From Bacteroidota bacterium (GTDB lineage: Bacteria > Bacteroidota > Bacteroidia > UBA4408), in NCBI GenBank assembly GCA_016718805.1, contig JADKCP010000011.1, positions 248,001 to 312,000 on the forward strand: DNA of 64,000 bases. The letters are read 5' to 3'. Below are positions 9,701-17,590 of this stretch, in pieces. The position numbers were made by a program, and so were the translations under genes. The notes below the pieces were generated by a model. That model made no database searches and was not told the origin of the DNA. It saw only the letters and a program-made list of their open reading frames with translations. Positions within the stretch are counted from its first letter, which is position 1; each line of letters opens with the position of its first letter.

Positions 9701-9820
9701 ATCTGCCCGCTGAAAATTATCGAAAAGTGCAGTTTGCGCTACCATATTGGTTGGCAAAACAAGCACAATAAATAATAACAGGTGGATTTGATTTGTCAGA
9801 TACTTGACGAACACATTCAT
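6704..9820 (-). CDS. Secreted CehA/McbA-type PHP metallohydrolase with T9SS sorting domain
   Basis: A 1038-residue exported protein. A signal peptide (1-29, ending NMVAQ) precedes a beta-rich, lectin-like N-terminal domain (about 32-258) and two fibronectin-III-like repeats (about 265-378 and 386-500). A PHP-type metal hydrolase domain follows, with FGNLHAHSD (511-519; H515, H517), GLSDHNH (552-558), E593 in ALYGMEWG, H602 in GGHANIYGI and a later ATLNHPNN. These are the ligands expected for the CehA/McbA phosphoesterase-like branch. A short Ig-like stretch precedes a type A T9SS domain (VKIYPNPVTDLV near 960 to the C-terminal YKLIIAK). The protein should be cell-surface or released. The substrate is unknown; phosphoesters or carbamate-like esters are possible. 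It is a single gene, 163 bp upstream of ppk1 in the direction of transcription. Confidence 0.85.
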   Translation of the reverse strand: MNVFVKYLTNQIHLLLFIVLVLPTNMVAQTALFDNFQRADNTTVGATWLETETVSPGAAVVLSNQLKLGSTTAGRDYIYADISTLYNSVYNTNTSTLTWSFNMRQSRTDPSGFDAGNYGVAFVLGCSTNNFLTGSGYAVVLGNSGTSDNLRLVKFAAGISGNAGLTNIIAPVVDYGSDYLTIKVTYNPIGNNWSLFVGSNLAAFDNPTTASYTQLGATTSDNTYTGVDLLYMGCLWNHSTGASDLAYFDNINIPSLCTLAPEPTVQATSISLSSIAANTITLNWTRGNGTECIVIARQGAAVTATPVDGLAYSANSQFGVGTAISAGQFVVYTGSASTVLVSGLSPSTLYHFMIVEYSGTGCTVNYLLPTPAAASGTTVPCVITTQPTVSPSSLTASNVLTNSIDLTWTRGNGAYCILLGKQGSVITAPPADGSAYSASSIFGVGSTTAPGEYVLYSGTGNAVAITGLNAATTYYFEVYEFNGTGCICNYLISPASLNVASMNAVSYNYYFGNLHAHSDYSDGDMDNVCNGTSSATCCYNIGNSALNFDYMGLSDHNHNEGPVMSLAKYASGVSEALAYTSSHPDFVALYGMEWGTISTGGHANIYGIDQLVGWNTGNYSIYCAKGDYSSLFNLVASTPNAFATLNHPNNSDYGNIHGSAYNATFDNAIVGVALRNGPYNSLSVSYNDPSTSNYVNYFNTLLAKGYHLGPMADLDNHNSATMGKSSQQRTVLLATALTKPAILDAILNMRFYATDDYNEQISFTINGSINMGSITSQFSNPALQVNASDPDGDAITSIKIYYGVPGSGSLPTLLTSVSNSSVLNFTHSFASGTYYYYAEITEADGNLSWTAPIWYTKNISLPVQLLSFTGYHHNQSNHLIWKTASESNNDYFIVERSTDGVNFVGIAKVKGQGSTSALSVYEIEDNSLSAKYNYYRLRQVDFNGTTDYSTIILLESSKEIPVKIYPNPVTDLVQLDLTGYTEAVQINISNLEGKSFYSSGAVVEKIKQISVTEFPAGVYLLQLKSEFSLTTYKLIIAK

Positions 9821-9895
9821 TTTTAATCAAAACATTATATATAACAAATATACTATACTTTGATTAAACAAAAGAAGATGTTTGTTACAAAATCA

Positions 9896-10387
9896 TCATA
9901 TTAACGTTACTAAAAAACGAAGTGTATCAACATTGTCAGCATAATCCCATAATTGAGGTCTTTGAGAAGTACCAAGTGGAATGCTATTTTTAATTAAAGC
10001 TGAGTTTGAAACTATACATTGAATTTTTTCTTGGTCTGTTTCAAATCGTTGATTCAAGCTTTCAATAGTCTGATAATACTCATAAAACAATACAGCAACA
10101 GGAGAAGCATATTCGGTGCTTTTAACCAAAAACAAAAAACCATTTTCAAGCAATCCTTCCTTGTCTTTTCCCATCAAATAAACAGCACGGTTATAATCAA
10201 AATTATTGGCGTATTTATTATGATTGATGAGTTCGTTAAACGAATAAATTGCTTTAAAAAAACGATCTAAATCATAACCTTGAGGAATAAATAATTTTGA
10301 AACATTTCGACATCCTAATCCGAAATAATTAAAAATATCTTCTCCTAGTTTGGTTAATTCTTCAGGCTCTTCGCTGCCATCAAGCAC
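9896..10387 (-). CDS. Acyl-CoA reductase, C-terminal fragment
   Basis: This is the 3' open frame of the same broken gene. It holds the probable catalytic cysteine (GLGCRNVSKLF) and the C-terminal NAD-domain segment ending RFLVTLI. Its apparent ATG (10387) is an internal residue equivalent to the position before LDGSEEPEEL, not a real start, and only 2 bp separate it from the stop of the central fragment. Confidence 0.6.
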   Translation of the reverse strand: MLDGSEEPEELTKLGEDIFNYFGLGCRNVSKLFIPQGYDLDRFFKAIYSFNELINHNKYANNFDYNRAVYLMGKDKEGLLENGFLFLVKSTEYASPVAVLFYEYYQTIESLNQRFETDQEKIQCIVSNSALIKNSIPLGTSQRPQLWDYADNVDTLRFLVTLI

Positions 10388-10389
10388 AG

Positions 10390-10821
10390 CTAGGGAATTT
10401 CTATTTTACGAATCAAGGAGGGCATTTTACTAAAATAATACTCAAAATACCTAGCTGTATTTCCACTTCCTGTAGCGATTACTGCATCAATTTTTTTTAA
10501 CCCGCCTACACTAAAATCAATTTGTGAAACAAAACCCGGTTCAATGTTGCAGAGTATTCTAACTAACATAGGAAGTAAGAGTGCATCATCGCTCGACAAT
10601 TTTATAACAGCACAATTTCCACTCATCAATACCGATAAAAAATCATGAAAACCCACCAAAGGAATGTTACCGGCCATTACAATTCCTATGCGCTTTGCAG
10701 GTGAACTATCTGAAATCTGGTAGTTACTTACCCAATTTACTAAATGCTTTTCTTGCAACATATCCGCAATTGCCAATAAGGAATTACGCACATTATTTTC
10801 GGTAAACCACCCGTTCTGCAA
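10390..10821 (-). CDS. Acyl-CoA reductase, central fragment
   Basis: This is the middle open frame of the frameshifted acyl-CoA reductase. It carries the nucleotide-binding core (IGIVMAGNIPLVGFHDFLSVLMSGN, VIATGSGNTARYFEYYF). The frame actually extends upstream of its ATG, through in-frame residues resembling the family's N-terminal helix, to the first frameshift near 10892. It ends artificially in LIRKIEIP; the intact family continues RKNRNSxAVLDG at this point. Confidence 0.6.
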   Translation of the reverse strand: MQNGWFTENNVRNSLLAIADMLQEKHLVNWVSNYQISDSSPAKRIGIVMAGNIPLVGFHDFLSVLMSGNCAVIKLSSDDALLLPMLVRILCNIEPGFVSQIDFSVGGLKKIDAVIATGSGNTARYFEYYFSKMPSLIRKIEIP

Positions 10822-10983
10822 TTTTACTGATGAGATGAGTTGTTGTGCCTGAGAATAATAGAGCGTGTTTAATTCTCCAAAATCTGAATCATTTTTTCAT
10901 TGCTTGCGAGTTGATGCAGATATATGCCGAGTTTTGCAAATGCAGCAACTCGTTGTTTAAGTTTCATAAGTTAAAAGCAGTAA

Positions 10984-11013
10984 TTTGATTTTTCTAAATC
11001 CTTGTTATATTTG
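10984..11013 (+). promoter_or_regulatory. Bacteroidota-type promoter of the ferredoxin gene
   Basis: TTTG at 10984-10987 (-33 element) and TATATTTG at 11006-11013 (-7 element) are 18 bp apart, close to the Bacteroidota sigma-ABfr consensus. The ATG lies 42 bp after the -7 box. It is the best promoter match in the window. Confidence 0.7.
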
Positions 11014-11055
11014 CAAAGTAAAGGCAAATCTTCTTAACTAATTTATAAAAAAGCT

Positions 11056-11403
11056 ATGGCAATAAAAATTACCGATGAGTGCATCAACTGTGGGGCTTGC
11101 GAGCCTGAATGTCCGAATAATGCAATTTATGAAGGCGGAAATGAATGGCGTTTGGCAGATGGAACCTCACTAAAAGGTGGAGTAACTTTACTAAGCGGTG
11201 CTAGTATGGATGCGGATGCTCCTCAAGCTCCCAAAGCTATGGATACCTATTACATTGTTAGCGATAAATGTACTGAATGTGTGGGTTTTCATGATGAACC
11301 ACAATGTGCAGCAGTGTGCCCTGTGGATTGCTGCGTTGACGATATGGATGTTCGTGAAAGCAAAGAACATTTGCTTGCAAAAAAGCAATCTATGCACGTA
11401 TAA
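11056..11403 (+). CDS. Ferredoxin with two [4Fe-4S] clusters
   Basis: A 115-residue electron carrier. The first cluster motif is C9-x2-C12-x2-C15-x3-C19-P. The second is C72-x2-C75-x8-C84-x3-C88-P, with the enlarged CTECVGFHDEPQC loop typical of the Allochromatium-type 2[4Fe-4S] ferredoxins. Two more cysteines follow (DCC). A roughly 50-residue linker (EWRLADGTSLKGG...) separates the clusters. It is divergent from the acyl-CoA reductase and has its own promoter and terminator. Being an electron donor for that reductase is an inference from position only. Confidence 0.93.
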   Translation: MAIKITDECINCGACEPECPNNAIYEGGNEWRLADGTSLKGGVTLLSGASMDADAPQAPKAMDTYYIVSDKCTECVGFHDEPQCAAVCPVDCCVDDMDVRESKEHLLAKKQSMHV

Positions 11404-11420
11404 AAAGTAACTAAAATAAA

Positions 11421-11457
11421 AAAAGAGACTGTTGATTTTCGACAGTCTCTTTTTTTT
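11421..11457 (+). terminator. Rho-independent terminator after ferredoxin gene
   Basis: AGAGACTGT (11424-11432) pairs with ACAGTCTCT (11442-11450) around a 9-nt loop and is followed by seven Ts. The A run on the 5' side makes it symmetrical, so it may also stop transcripts arriving from the convergent gene. Confidence 0.85.
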
Positions 11458-11587
11458 GCGCTTAACTTACCAATTATGTATTTTGCTCATTTCATTATAT
11501 AGTTCAATCAATGCTGTATTCCTATGTGTCGAAATTGGAAATATCAAAAAATATGGAATTAATAAAATAATTAGCTATTTGTTTAAT

Positions 11588-13858
11588 CTATAATTTAAGG
11601 TATTTCGTCACTTTATCAGAAGATTTAATAAAATACATACCAGAAGCAAACTCATGAATGTTTAGTACAAAATTAGTATCCGCAATTTTTGAATCATAAA
11701 TAATTTGTCCCATACTATTTGTAATGGTAATTCTAGATTTTTCTTTTAACTGCACTGTAATTAAGCCATTGCCAGGATTAGGATATATTTTTATGCCTTG
11801 TGATGCTTGAGTTGCCTCAACAGCATTAGGAGAATAATGCATTTTATGATAACCTAAATAACTAGTTGTATTTATTGGGTAAACATACCATTGATTTTGT
11901 GAAATAGTCCAATTTGTTTCAGGATTAATAACCATACTATCTCTAACTAATGTAAAATCAGAAGTTGCTCCACCACCAGAAATCGGCCAATTTAAACCGG
12001 GATCTATTCCAATTTCTCCAATAATATCGATAGGAACATTATTCTTCTTAAGAACAATTGCATCGTCACCGTTATAATTGCATGCATTTGAAAGAATATT
12101 CGCGATTGAAATAAATTGTGATGCTGCACCTGAATTAGACAAAACAAAAACATCTCCAGGAGCTAAATTGCCCGTTAATACTTGCGAATTAGTTGGTGAT
12201 GTTGAACCATTAATATAAAGTTCAACTTTATAAATTGATAAATCAATTAATGTACTGGTTGGATTAAAAATTTCAAGTGCCTTGTTATTTGAACTTCCTT
12301 CGATATATTCAGAAAATAATAAATCATTTCCGTTACCTGCCGGAAAACAATAAACTGTTATGTTGGCACAATTTCCATTTGTACTGCAGCCACCCTCTCC
12401 ACGAACATAATAAGTTGTAGTTACACTTTGTGTTATAGTAATGCTGGTGCCTGTACCAACTATATTTCCACCACAACTGTCGGTATACCAATTCCAAGCC
12501 GTTGAACCATTTAAGGAACCACCATTAATTGATAAAGTAACCGGATTGTTATTACAAACACTTGTTGCTGAACTTGACAATGTGGGTAAAGTTGCTGCAA
12601 CGCAAGGGGAATAGATATGTATATACGGACGGCAGCCATCCACTAGATTAGACAAATTTTGTGTGTTATAAATATCCCTGTTAACGGCAAAATAGTTATT
12701 CATTGGATAATACTTACGAATAAAACTACCATTGATATTTAAATAACTAAGACCATTTGTTACTAAATACACAACCCCATTTGCAAAGTTGCTTTGCACT
12801 ATATTATCGCTCGTCCAATACACTTGATCGGTTGGAAAGTAGCTTGTAAAATTCAAACTGGTATTTGTATAAATTTGTTTGGTTAGTTTGTTAACAGCAA
12901 ATGAATACAAGGCATATAGATTTTGACTTCCAACTTTTGCCATTCCCATAAACTGTGCATCATTATTTGAATTATTGGTTTTTAATCTAATAATTTCGCC
13001 TTTGGGGTTGCTAAATTGCATTGTGTTATTGTAAAAATATAGTCCTGAAAAACTGTGGTAGGTAGTTGTAAATGCTGTTGTACTATTGGTATAACGTGTA
13101 TTACATAACGTTCCCCAATTATTGCTATTACTTAAACATAAAGTATACAAAATATTTAAATCCCCATTTGCATATTCTAAAAGTTGAACAGAGCCATTCG
13201 GAACAATACCGTTGTTATAATCAAAATTATTAATTACCTCGTAAGTGTTGGTTGTGACTTTGTATCTAAATAAAACACCATAGTTATTCGTTCCACCCCC
13301 TTCAGTTAACCCATAAAAATAACCATCATTGTTACAATATCTCAAGGAAGCATTGCTTCTTGGTGCGGAGCCATCAACACCACTAAAATGATGTTTCACT
13401 TGGTAAGTATTAGCTATTGGATTCCATTCAAATAGAACTCCCAAACCTTGACTGCCTCCAGAATAGGTCATTCCGTAATATTTACCATTCGGATGTTTCA
13501 TTAACTCTCCTACTACGTATGTTCCTTGATTAGCTGTTGTGGTTTGATAAAGAATCGAAAAATGGTTTGTGAGTGTATTTATTTTATAAATTTTAAACAA
13601 TCCTGATTGAGATGTCAATACTCCATATATTAAACTGTCGTAAATTCCCTTTACTAAATTACCGGTTGGTGTACCATCAATTTGTGATGATAATACTTTT
13701 ACTGTGGAAACCGGATTGTTCAAACTTGTATCCGTTTTATAAATAGTATAACTTGAACTATTTATTGTTGATTTGGCAACTCCCCAAATTTCAGGAGCTT
13801 GTGAAAATGAGCGTTGGCAAACAAGAAGTAATAGAATGAATAGTTTTAGGTTTTTCAT
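11588..13858 (-). CDS. T9SS-exported protein with GloVer-type tandem repeats and lamin-tail domain
   Basis: A 756-residue secreted protein. It has a signal peptide MKNLKLFILLLLVCQRSFSQ (1-20) and an N-terminal region of tandem repeats (YGMTYSGGSQGLGVLFEWN, YGLTEGGGTNNYGVLFRY) of the GloVer/beta-propeller-like kind. An Ig-like segment (TLSINGGSLNGSTAWNWYTDSCGG...) follows, then a lamin-tail (LTD) domain beginning NDLLFSEYIEGSSNNKALEIFNP near residue 505. The type A T9SS sorting domain (GIKIYPNPGNGLITV... to TKYLKL) ends it. It probably sits on the cell surface as a structural or adhesive component. No catalytic motif was recognised. It is downstream of, and in line with, the frameshifted YCF48/PKD protein and could share its transcript. 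Confidence 0.82.
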   Translation of the reverse strand: MKNLKLFILLLLVCQRSFSQAPEIWGVAKSTINSSSYTIYKTDTSLNNPVSTVKVLSSQIDGTPTGNLVKGIYDSLIYGVLTSQSGLFKIYKINTLTNHFSILYQTTTANQGTYVVGELMKHPNGKYYGMTYSGGSQGLGVLFEWNPIANTYQVKHHFSGVDGSAPRSNASLRYCNNDGYFYGLTEGGGTNNYGVLFRYKVTTNTYEVINNFDYNNGIVPNGSVQLLEYANGDLNILYTLCLSNSNNWGTLCNTRYTNSTTAFTTTYHSFSGLYFYNNTMQFSNPKGEIIRLKTNNSNNDAQFMGMAKVGSQNLYALYSFAVNKLTKQIYTNTSLNFTSYFPTDQVYWTSDNIVQSNFANGVVYLVTNGLSYLNINGSFIRKYYPMNNYFAVNRDIYNTQNLSNLVDGCRPYIHIYSPCVAATLPTLSSSATSVCNNNPVTLSINGGSLNGSTAWNWYTDSCGGNIVGTGTSITITQSVTTTYYVRGEGGCSTNGNCANITVYCFPAGNGNDLLFSEYIEGSSNNKALEIFNPTSTLIDLSIYKVELYINGSTSPTNSQVLTGNLAPGDVFVLSNSGAASQFISIANILSNACNYNGDDAIVLKKNNVPIDIIGEIGIDPGLNWPISGGGATSDFTLVRDSMVINPETNWTISQNQWYVYPINTTSYLGYHKMHYSPNAVEATQASQGIKIYPNPGNGLITVQLKEKSRITITNSMGQIIYDSKIADTNFVLNIHEFASGMYFIKSSDKVTKYLKL

Positions 13859-13914
13859 TTTACATAAGTTTTTTGAGTTAATATTATTTTTTATGCAGTT
13901 CTGTTTTAAATTGA

Positions 13915-14253
13915 TTAGTTCGAAATCTGTTTGATAAATAAGTGGCTACTAGGTCTATTCATGCTAGTAACCCTTAAAAAATAAATTCCGGGTAAATATT
14001 TTTTGATGTTTAAAATGTAAAAGTCCGTCTTAATAAAAACAGTTTCTACTATTTCTCCAATGCTATTGAATACTGCAACTTCAGCTCCATTTGCATCCGT
14101 TATATGAATGTATTCATTCGCTGGATTTGGATAAAATTTAATGTTACTTTGATTCGCGATTTTAGGTTCAAGTGACAAACACAAATCAACAACCTGTGTA
14201 TTGTAAGCATTATTACTACAATTATTTAAATCCGTATAAGTATAGTTTATCAA
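13915..14253 (-). CDS. C-terminal fragment (T9SS sorting domain) of the frameshifted YCF48/PKD protein
   Basis: This frame begins MINYTYTDLNNCSNNAYNTQVV, which is the natural continuation of the preceding repeat protein (GVGITNDSIFNPSLSGAGSF | INYTYTDLNNC). It carries the type A sorting domain (SNIKFYPNPANEYIHI, PGIYFLRV). It overlaps the upstream frame by 4 bp in a different phase. Restoring one T to the T5 run of the coding strand near 14251 (AGTTTTTGATA) joins the two. It is not an independent gene: it has no signal peptide and starts inside a domain. Confidence 0.8.
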   Translation of the reverse strand: MINYTYTDLNNCSNNAYNTQVVDLCLSLEPKIANQSNIKFYPNPANEYIHITDANGAEVAVFNSIGEIVETVFIKTDFYILNIKKYLPGIYFLRVTSMNRPSSHLFIKQISN

Positions 14254-17200
14254 AAACTTCCTGCCCCCGAAAGTGATGGATTAAAAATACTATCGTTTGT
14301 AATTCCTACACCTGTATACACACCTCCAGCGGGGATTCCTGCTTGCAAAACGATGGGATTGCTACTAAAACACAACGTATCGAGTTGTGAAAAAATAATT
14401 GTTGGTAGGCTGTTTAATGTGATGTTGAGTGTTTGCGGCAAACTTGTTCCACAACCATTAGCAGCTGTAACACTAACTGTTCCGCTGATGCCATTTGCAA
14501 ATGCTAAGATGCTATTGCTTAAAGATGAACCTGACCATCCATTTGGTAAAATCCAATTATAACTGTTTGCTCCCGGTATAGAGTTTAAAGTATATGTTTG
14601 ACTACTACTATCGCAAACAGAAACAGCTCCTATAATGTTTCCTGACATAATTGGACTATTATTTACTGTTACATTCATTGCTATTGAAGCTGATGACCCA
14701 CATGTATTAATAGCTGATACTGTAATAACTCCTGTGGCAAATCCGGTTGTAACATTTATAGTATTAGTAGTAGAAGTGCCAGTCCAACCTATTGGCAAAG
14801 ACCACAAATACGATGAAGCACCAGCGACTGAATTAACTGAATAGCTTTGTGATGTTGTTTCACAAGTAGTATCATTCCCCAATATTGTTACTGGTGATGG
14901 GGGCACACTACCAGTTCCTGCTAAGGAAACAGCAAGGATAGTTGGAACCGAGCTACCACAAGAATTTAATGCAATTACCGATACATTACCTCCCGCAGTA
15001 CCTGTTGTAGTTGTAATGCTCGTAGTTGTGGAAGCTCCTAACCAAGTAGTTGGTAAGGTCCAGTTGTAGGAAGTAGCTCCTTGAACATTGTTAATTGTAT
15101 AGGTTTGTGAAATTCCTGAACAAATTGACGAAGGACCACTAATAACACTAGGACTTGCAGGAATATTGTTTACACTTATCGGTAGTGTTGATGCCGTTGA
15201 AGATCCACAATTGTTAGAAGCTATCACAGAAATATTTCCAGATGCAGAACCTGCTGTTACAGAAGAAATACTATTGGTTGTAGAAACACCAGTCCATCCT
15301 AAAGGCAATGACCAGGTATAAGAGGTTGCACTTGCAACACTATTGGTAGTGTAACTTAACCCACTTGTCCCTGAACATACGGTTGAAGTACCACTGATAA
15401 AACCAGGAGTTGACGGAGCTGAATTAACTGTTACAGATAATGTCTTAGGTGTTGAAGTTCCGCAACTATTCGATGCTGTTACACTTATTGTTCCACTTGA
15501 ATTTCCGGAAGTTGCAACAAGGTTAATAGTGGATGAAGTACCTGTCCAACCTGCCGGCAATGTCCAATTGTAAGAAGTAGCACCTGAAACTGAACTTATG
15601 CTATAACTTGTAGCTGTATTAAAGCAAACGTTTGTACTACCTGCAATACTGGCTGGTGCAGCAGGACTCGTATTTACAGCAATCGCCATATTTGTTTGGG
15701 CAGAAGTACCACATGAGTTTGTCGCTGATACCGATACATTTCCTGAATTTGTGCCGGCATTGCAACTTAGTGTGTTAGTTGTAGAATTACCTGTCCAACC
15801 ATTCGGTAAAGTCCAATTATAACTTGAAGCGCCTGCAACAGCAGTAATGGAATAAGTTTGCGCAGTTCCTGAACAAATTGTTGTATTTCCTGAAATTACT
15901 CCGGGACTTACAGGTATTGAATTTACAGTAACATTCAATGTCCTGTTAGCTGAACTACATCCATTACTTCCGTTTGATTTTACTGAAATAGCTCCCCCTG
16001 TATTTCCAACATTAGTTACAATTGAAGTTGAAGTTGAAGTACCCGTCCATCCTGAAGGTAAAGTCCATGTATAAGATGTGGCACCACTTACCGGTACAAT
16101 ACTAAATGTTTGGTTGGTTCCAACGCATGGATTACTATTACCAGATATATTTCCTGGCTGTGCAGGTGATGCATCTTTAGAAACATTCAACGCTCTTTGT
16201 GAGGAAAGACAACTACCATTATTTGCTGATACATAAATTGTTACCCAACCTTGTGATTGGTTTGAAGCAACAGTAATACTATTGCTTGATGAAGTACCTG
16301 TCAAACCATTAGGTAAAGTCCATGTATAAGAAGTTGCACCAGGAACTGGAGCAATAGAATATGTTTGCGTACTTCCAACACAAATAGAAGTATTTCCTGA
16401 AATTACACCCGGTTGTGCTGGAGCATTACAATACTTGATTAAACTTACTCCAACACCAACTGCCCAACCTAATGTGGATGAATTCATCAATACACTGTAA
16501 AGTGGCACGTTAAAAAATTGAGGTGCTGCTTGTACTGTCCATGTAGTTCCACCATTTGTAGTAGTTAGTATTAATCCATTATCACCTGTAATCCATCCTT
16601 GTGTAGCGGAAACAAAATGAACAGATCTAAGTTTGGTGGTAGTTCCGGATGTTTGCACAGACCAAGTTGATCCACCATTTGAAGTAGTTAAAATAGTTCC
16701 ATTTGCTCCTACTATCCATCCTTTACTTGAACTCACAAAATAGGCATCTAATAAATTTTGGGTAGTTCCGGAAGCTTGAGTTGCCCAAGTTGTTCCACCA
16801 TCACCACTCTTTTTAATCAAACCATTATCACCAGCAACCCAACCAACCGAGTTACTTGCAAAATAAATACTCCTAAATGCAGGATTTAATGTAACACCTG
16901 CTGATTTTGTCGTCCAAGTGGAGCCCCCATCGGTAGTTGCAATAATTACACTTCCTTCACCTGCAGCATATCCATTGGTGCTAGACGAAAAGTGAACCGA
17001 ATTTAAAATATAATTTGTTCCAGTATTAACGGTTGACCATGTACTTCCACCGTTGGTAGTTTTACATAATAAAACTTGAGGTCCCACCACTACTCCATTG
17101 TTAGCTGAGGTAAAGTATATTCCATTCCATACAACTAAGGAGCTTAATCCTGTTGATTGTGCAGTCCAAGTATTGCCTCCATCAGTAGTTGCAATAATGT

Positions 17201-17363
17201 TATTTCCGCCATTTCCGGCTGCCCACCCATGTGTTGATGAAGCAAAATATACGGTATTAAGTGTAGAGGTTGCTCCAGATGGTATTGATTGCCATACTTG
17301 TGAAAAACTGTGTTGCAAGGAACATAGTAGAGATAGCAGAAGAATAAAATATTTTTTTTTCAT
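14250..17363 (-). CDS. Secreted YCF48-like propeller plus PKD/Ig-repeat protein (frameshifted before its sorting domain)
   Basis: The start is taken at ATG 17363, giving the signal peptide MKKKYFILLLSLLCSLQHSFSQ; an in-frame ATG at 17405 would put 14 extra residues before it. Residues about 25-315 are YCF48/BNR-type repeats (WAAGNGGNNIIATTDGGNTWTAQ, GWIVGANGTILTTSNGGSTW, and others) that should form a beta-propeller. About eight near-identical PKD/Ig-like repeats of roughly 80 residues follow, each with (S/T)YxWTLPxGWTGTS and a VxAxNxCG strand. The frame ends at GAGSF just before the T9SS domain because of a single-base loss. Repaired, the gene spans 13915-17363 with 1150 codons including stop. 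As read here, the exported signal is lost and the protein would stay periplasmic. Confidence 0.85.
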   Translation of the reverse strand: MKKKYFILLLSLLCSLQHSFSQVWQSIPSGATSTLNTVYFASSTHGWAAGNGGNNIIATTDGGNTWTAQSTGLSSLVVWNGIYFTSANNGVVVGPQVLLCKTTNGGSTWSTVNTGTNYILNSVHFSSSTNGYAAGEGSVIIATTDGGSTWTTKSAGVTLNPAFRSIYFASNSVGWVAGDNGLIKKSGDGGTTWATQASGTTQNLLDAYFVSSSKGWIVGANGTILTTSNGGSTWSVQTSGTTTKLRSVHFVSATQGWITGDNGLILTTTNGGTTWTVQAAPQFFNVPLYSVLMNSSTLGWAVGVGVSLIKYCNAPAQPGVISGNTSICVGSTQTYSIAPVPGATSYTWTLPNGLTGTSSSNSITVASNQSQGWVTIYVSANNGSCLSSQRALNVSKDASPAQPGNISGNSNPCVGTNQTFSIVPVSGATSYTWTLPSGWTGTSTSTSIVTNVGNTGGAISVKSNGSNGCSSANRTLNVTVNSIPVSPGVISGNTTICSGTAQTYSITAVAGASSYNWTLPNGWTGNSTTNTLSCNAGTNSGNVSVSATNSCGTSAQTNMAIAVNTSPAAPASIAGSTNVCFNTATSYSISSVSGATSYNWTLPAGWTGTSSTINLVATSGNSSGTISVTASNSCGTSTPKTLSVTVNSAPSTPGFISGTSTVCSGTSGLSYTTNSVASATSYTWSLPLGWTGVSTTNSISSVTAGSASGNISVIASNNCGSSTASTLPISVNNIPASPSVISGPSSICSGISQTYTINNVQGATSYNWTLPTTWLGASTTTSITTTTGTAGGNVSVIALNSCGSSVPTILAVSLAGTGSVPPSPVTILGNDTTCETTSQSYSVNSVAGASSYLWSLPIGWTGTSTTNTINVTTGFATGVITVSAINTCGSSASIAMNVTVNNSPIMSGNIIGAVSVCDSSSQTYTLNSIPGANSYNWILPNGWSGSSLSNSILAFANGISGTVSVTAANGCGTSLPQTLNITLNSLPTIIFSQLDTLCFSSNPIVLQAGIPAGGVYTGVGITNDSIFNPSLSGAGSF

Positions 17364-17590
17364 AGCGATAAAATGAGTGAATTTTTTAGCATTTATACAG
17401 CGCAAATCTCAAGCATAAAAAGGCCAAATTCAATTAAAGTCGTATAGACTTATCGCATTGAATAAATTTAAGGATACTTCGTACAAAATACAGGACAGTT
17501 TCAACTCAAAATAACCCAACAGGTTGTAAATACAGCTTAATATTATTTACCGATTATTTGAAGCAAGAGTATTTTAATTATTTTGGCTAC

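Larger units (their letters stand above)
9896..10967 (-). pseudogene. Acyl-CoA reductase (LuxC-like), broken by two frameshifts
   Basis: The gene starts at ATG 10967 (MKLKQRVAAFAKLGIYLHQL) and stops early at 10869-10871. Reading continues in another frame through the Rossmann-like core (PAKRIGIVMAGNIPLVGFHDF, AVIATGSGNTARYFEYYF) and stops again at 10390. It resumes as VLDGSEEPEELTKLGEDIFNYFGLGCRNVSK to 9896. Each break is repaired by restoring one base in a T run of the plus strand (10892-10897 and 10404-10407). The repaired gene would be 358 codons including stop, the normal length. The family reduces fatty acyl-CoA or acyl-ACP to aldehyde through a catalytic Cys, here probably the one in GLGCRNVSK. 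Either this is a recent pseudogene or the assembly has two homopolymer errors. It is divergent from a ferredoxin gene, an arrangement I recall as recurring in Bacteroidota. Confidence 0.85.
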
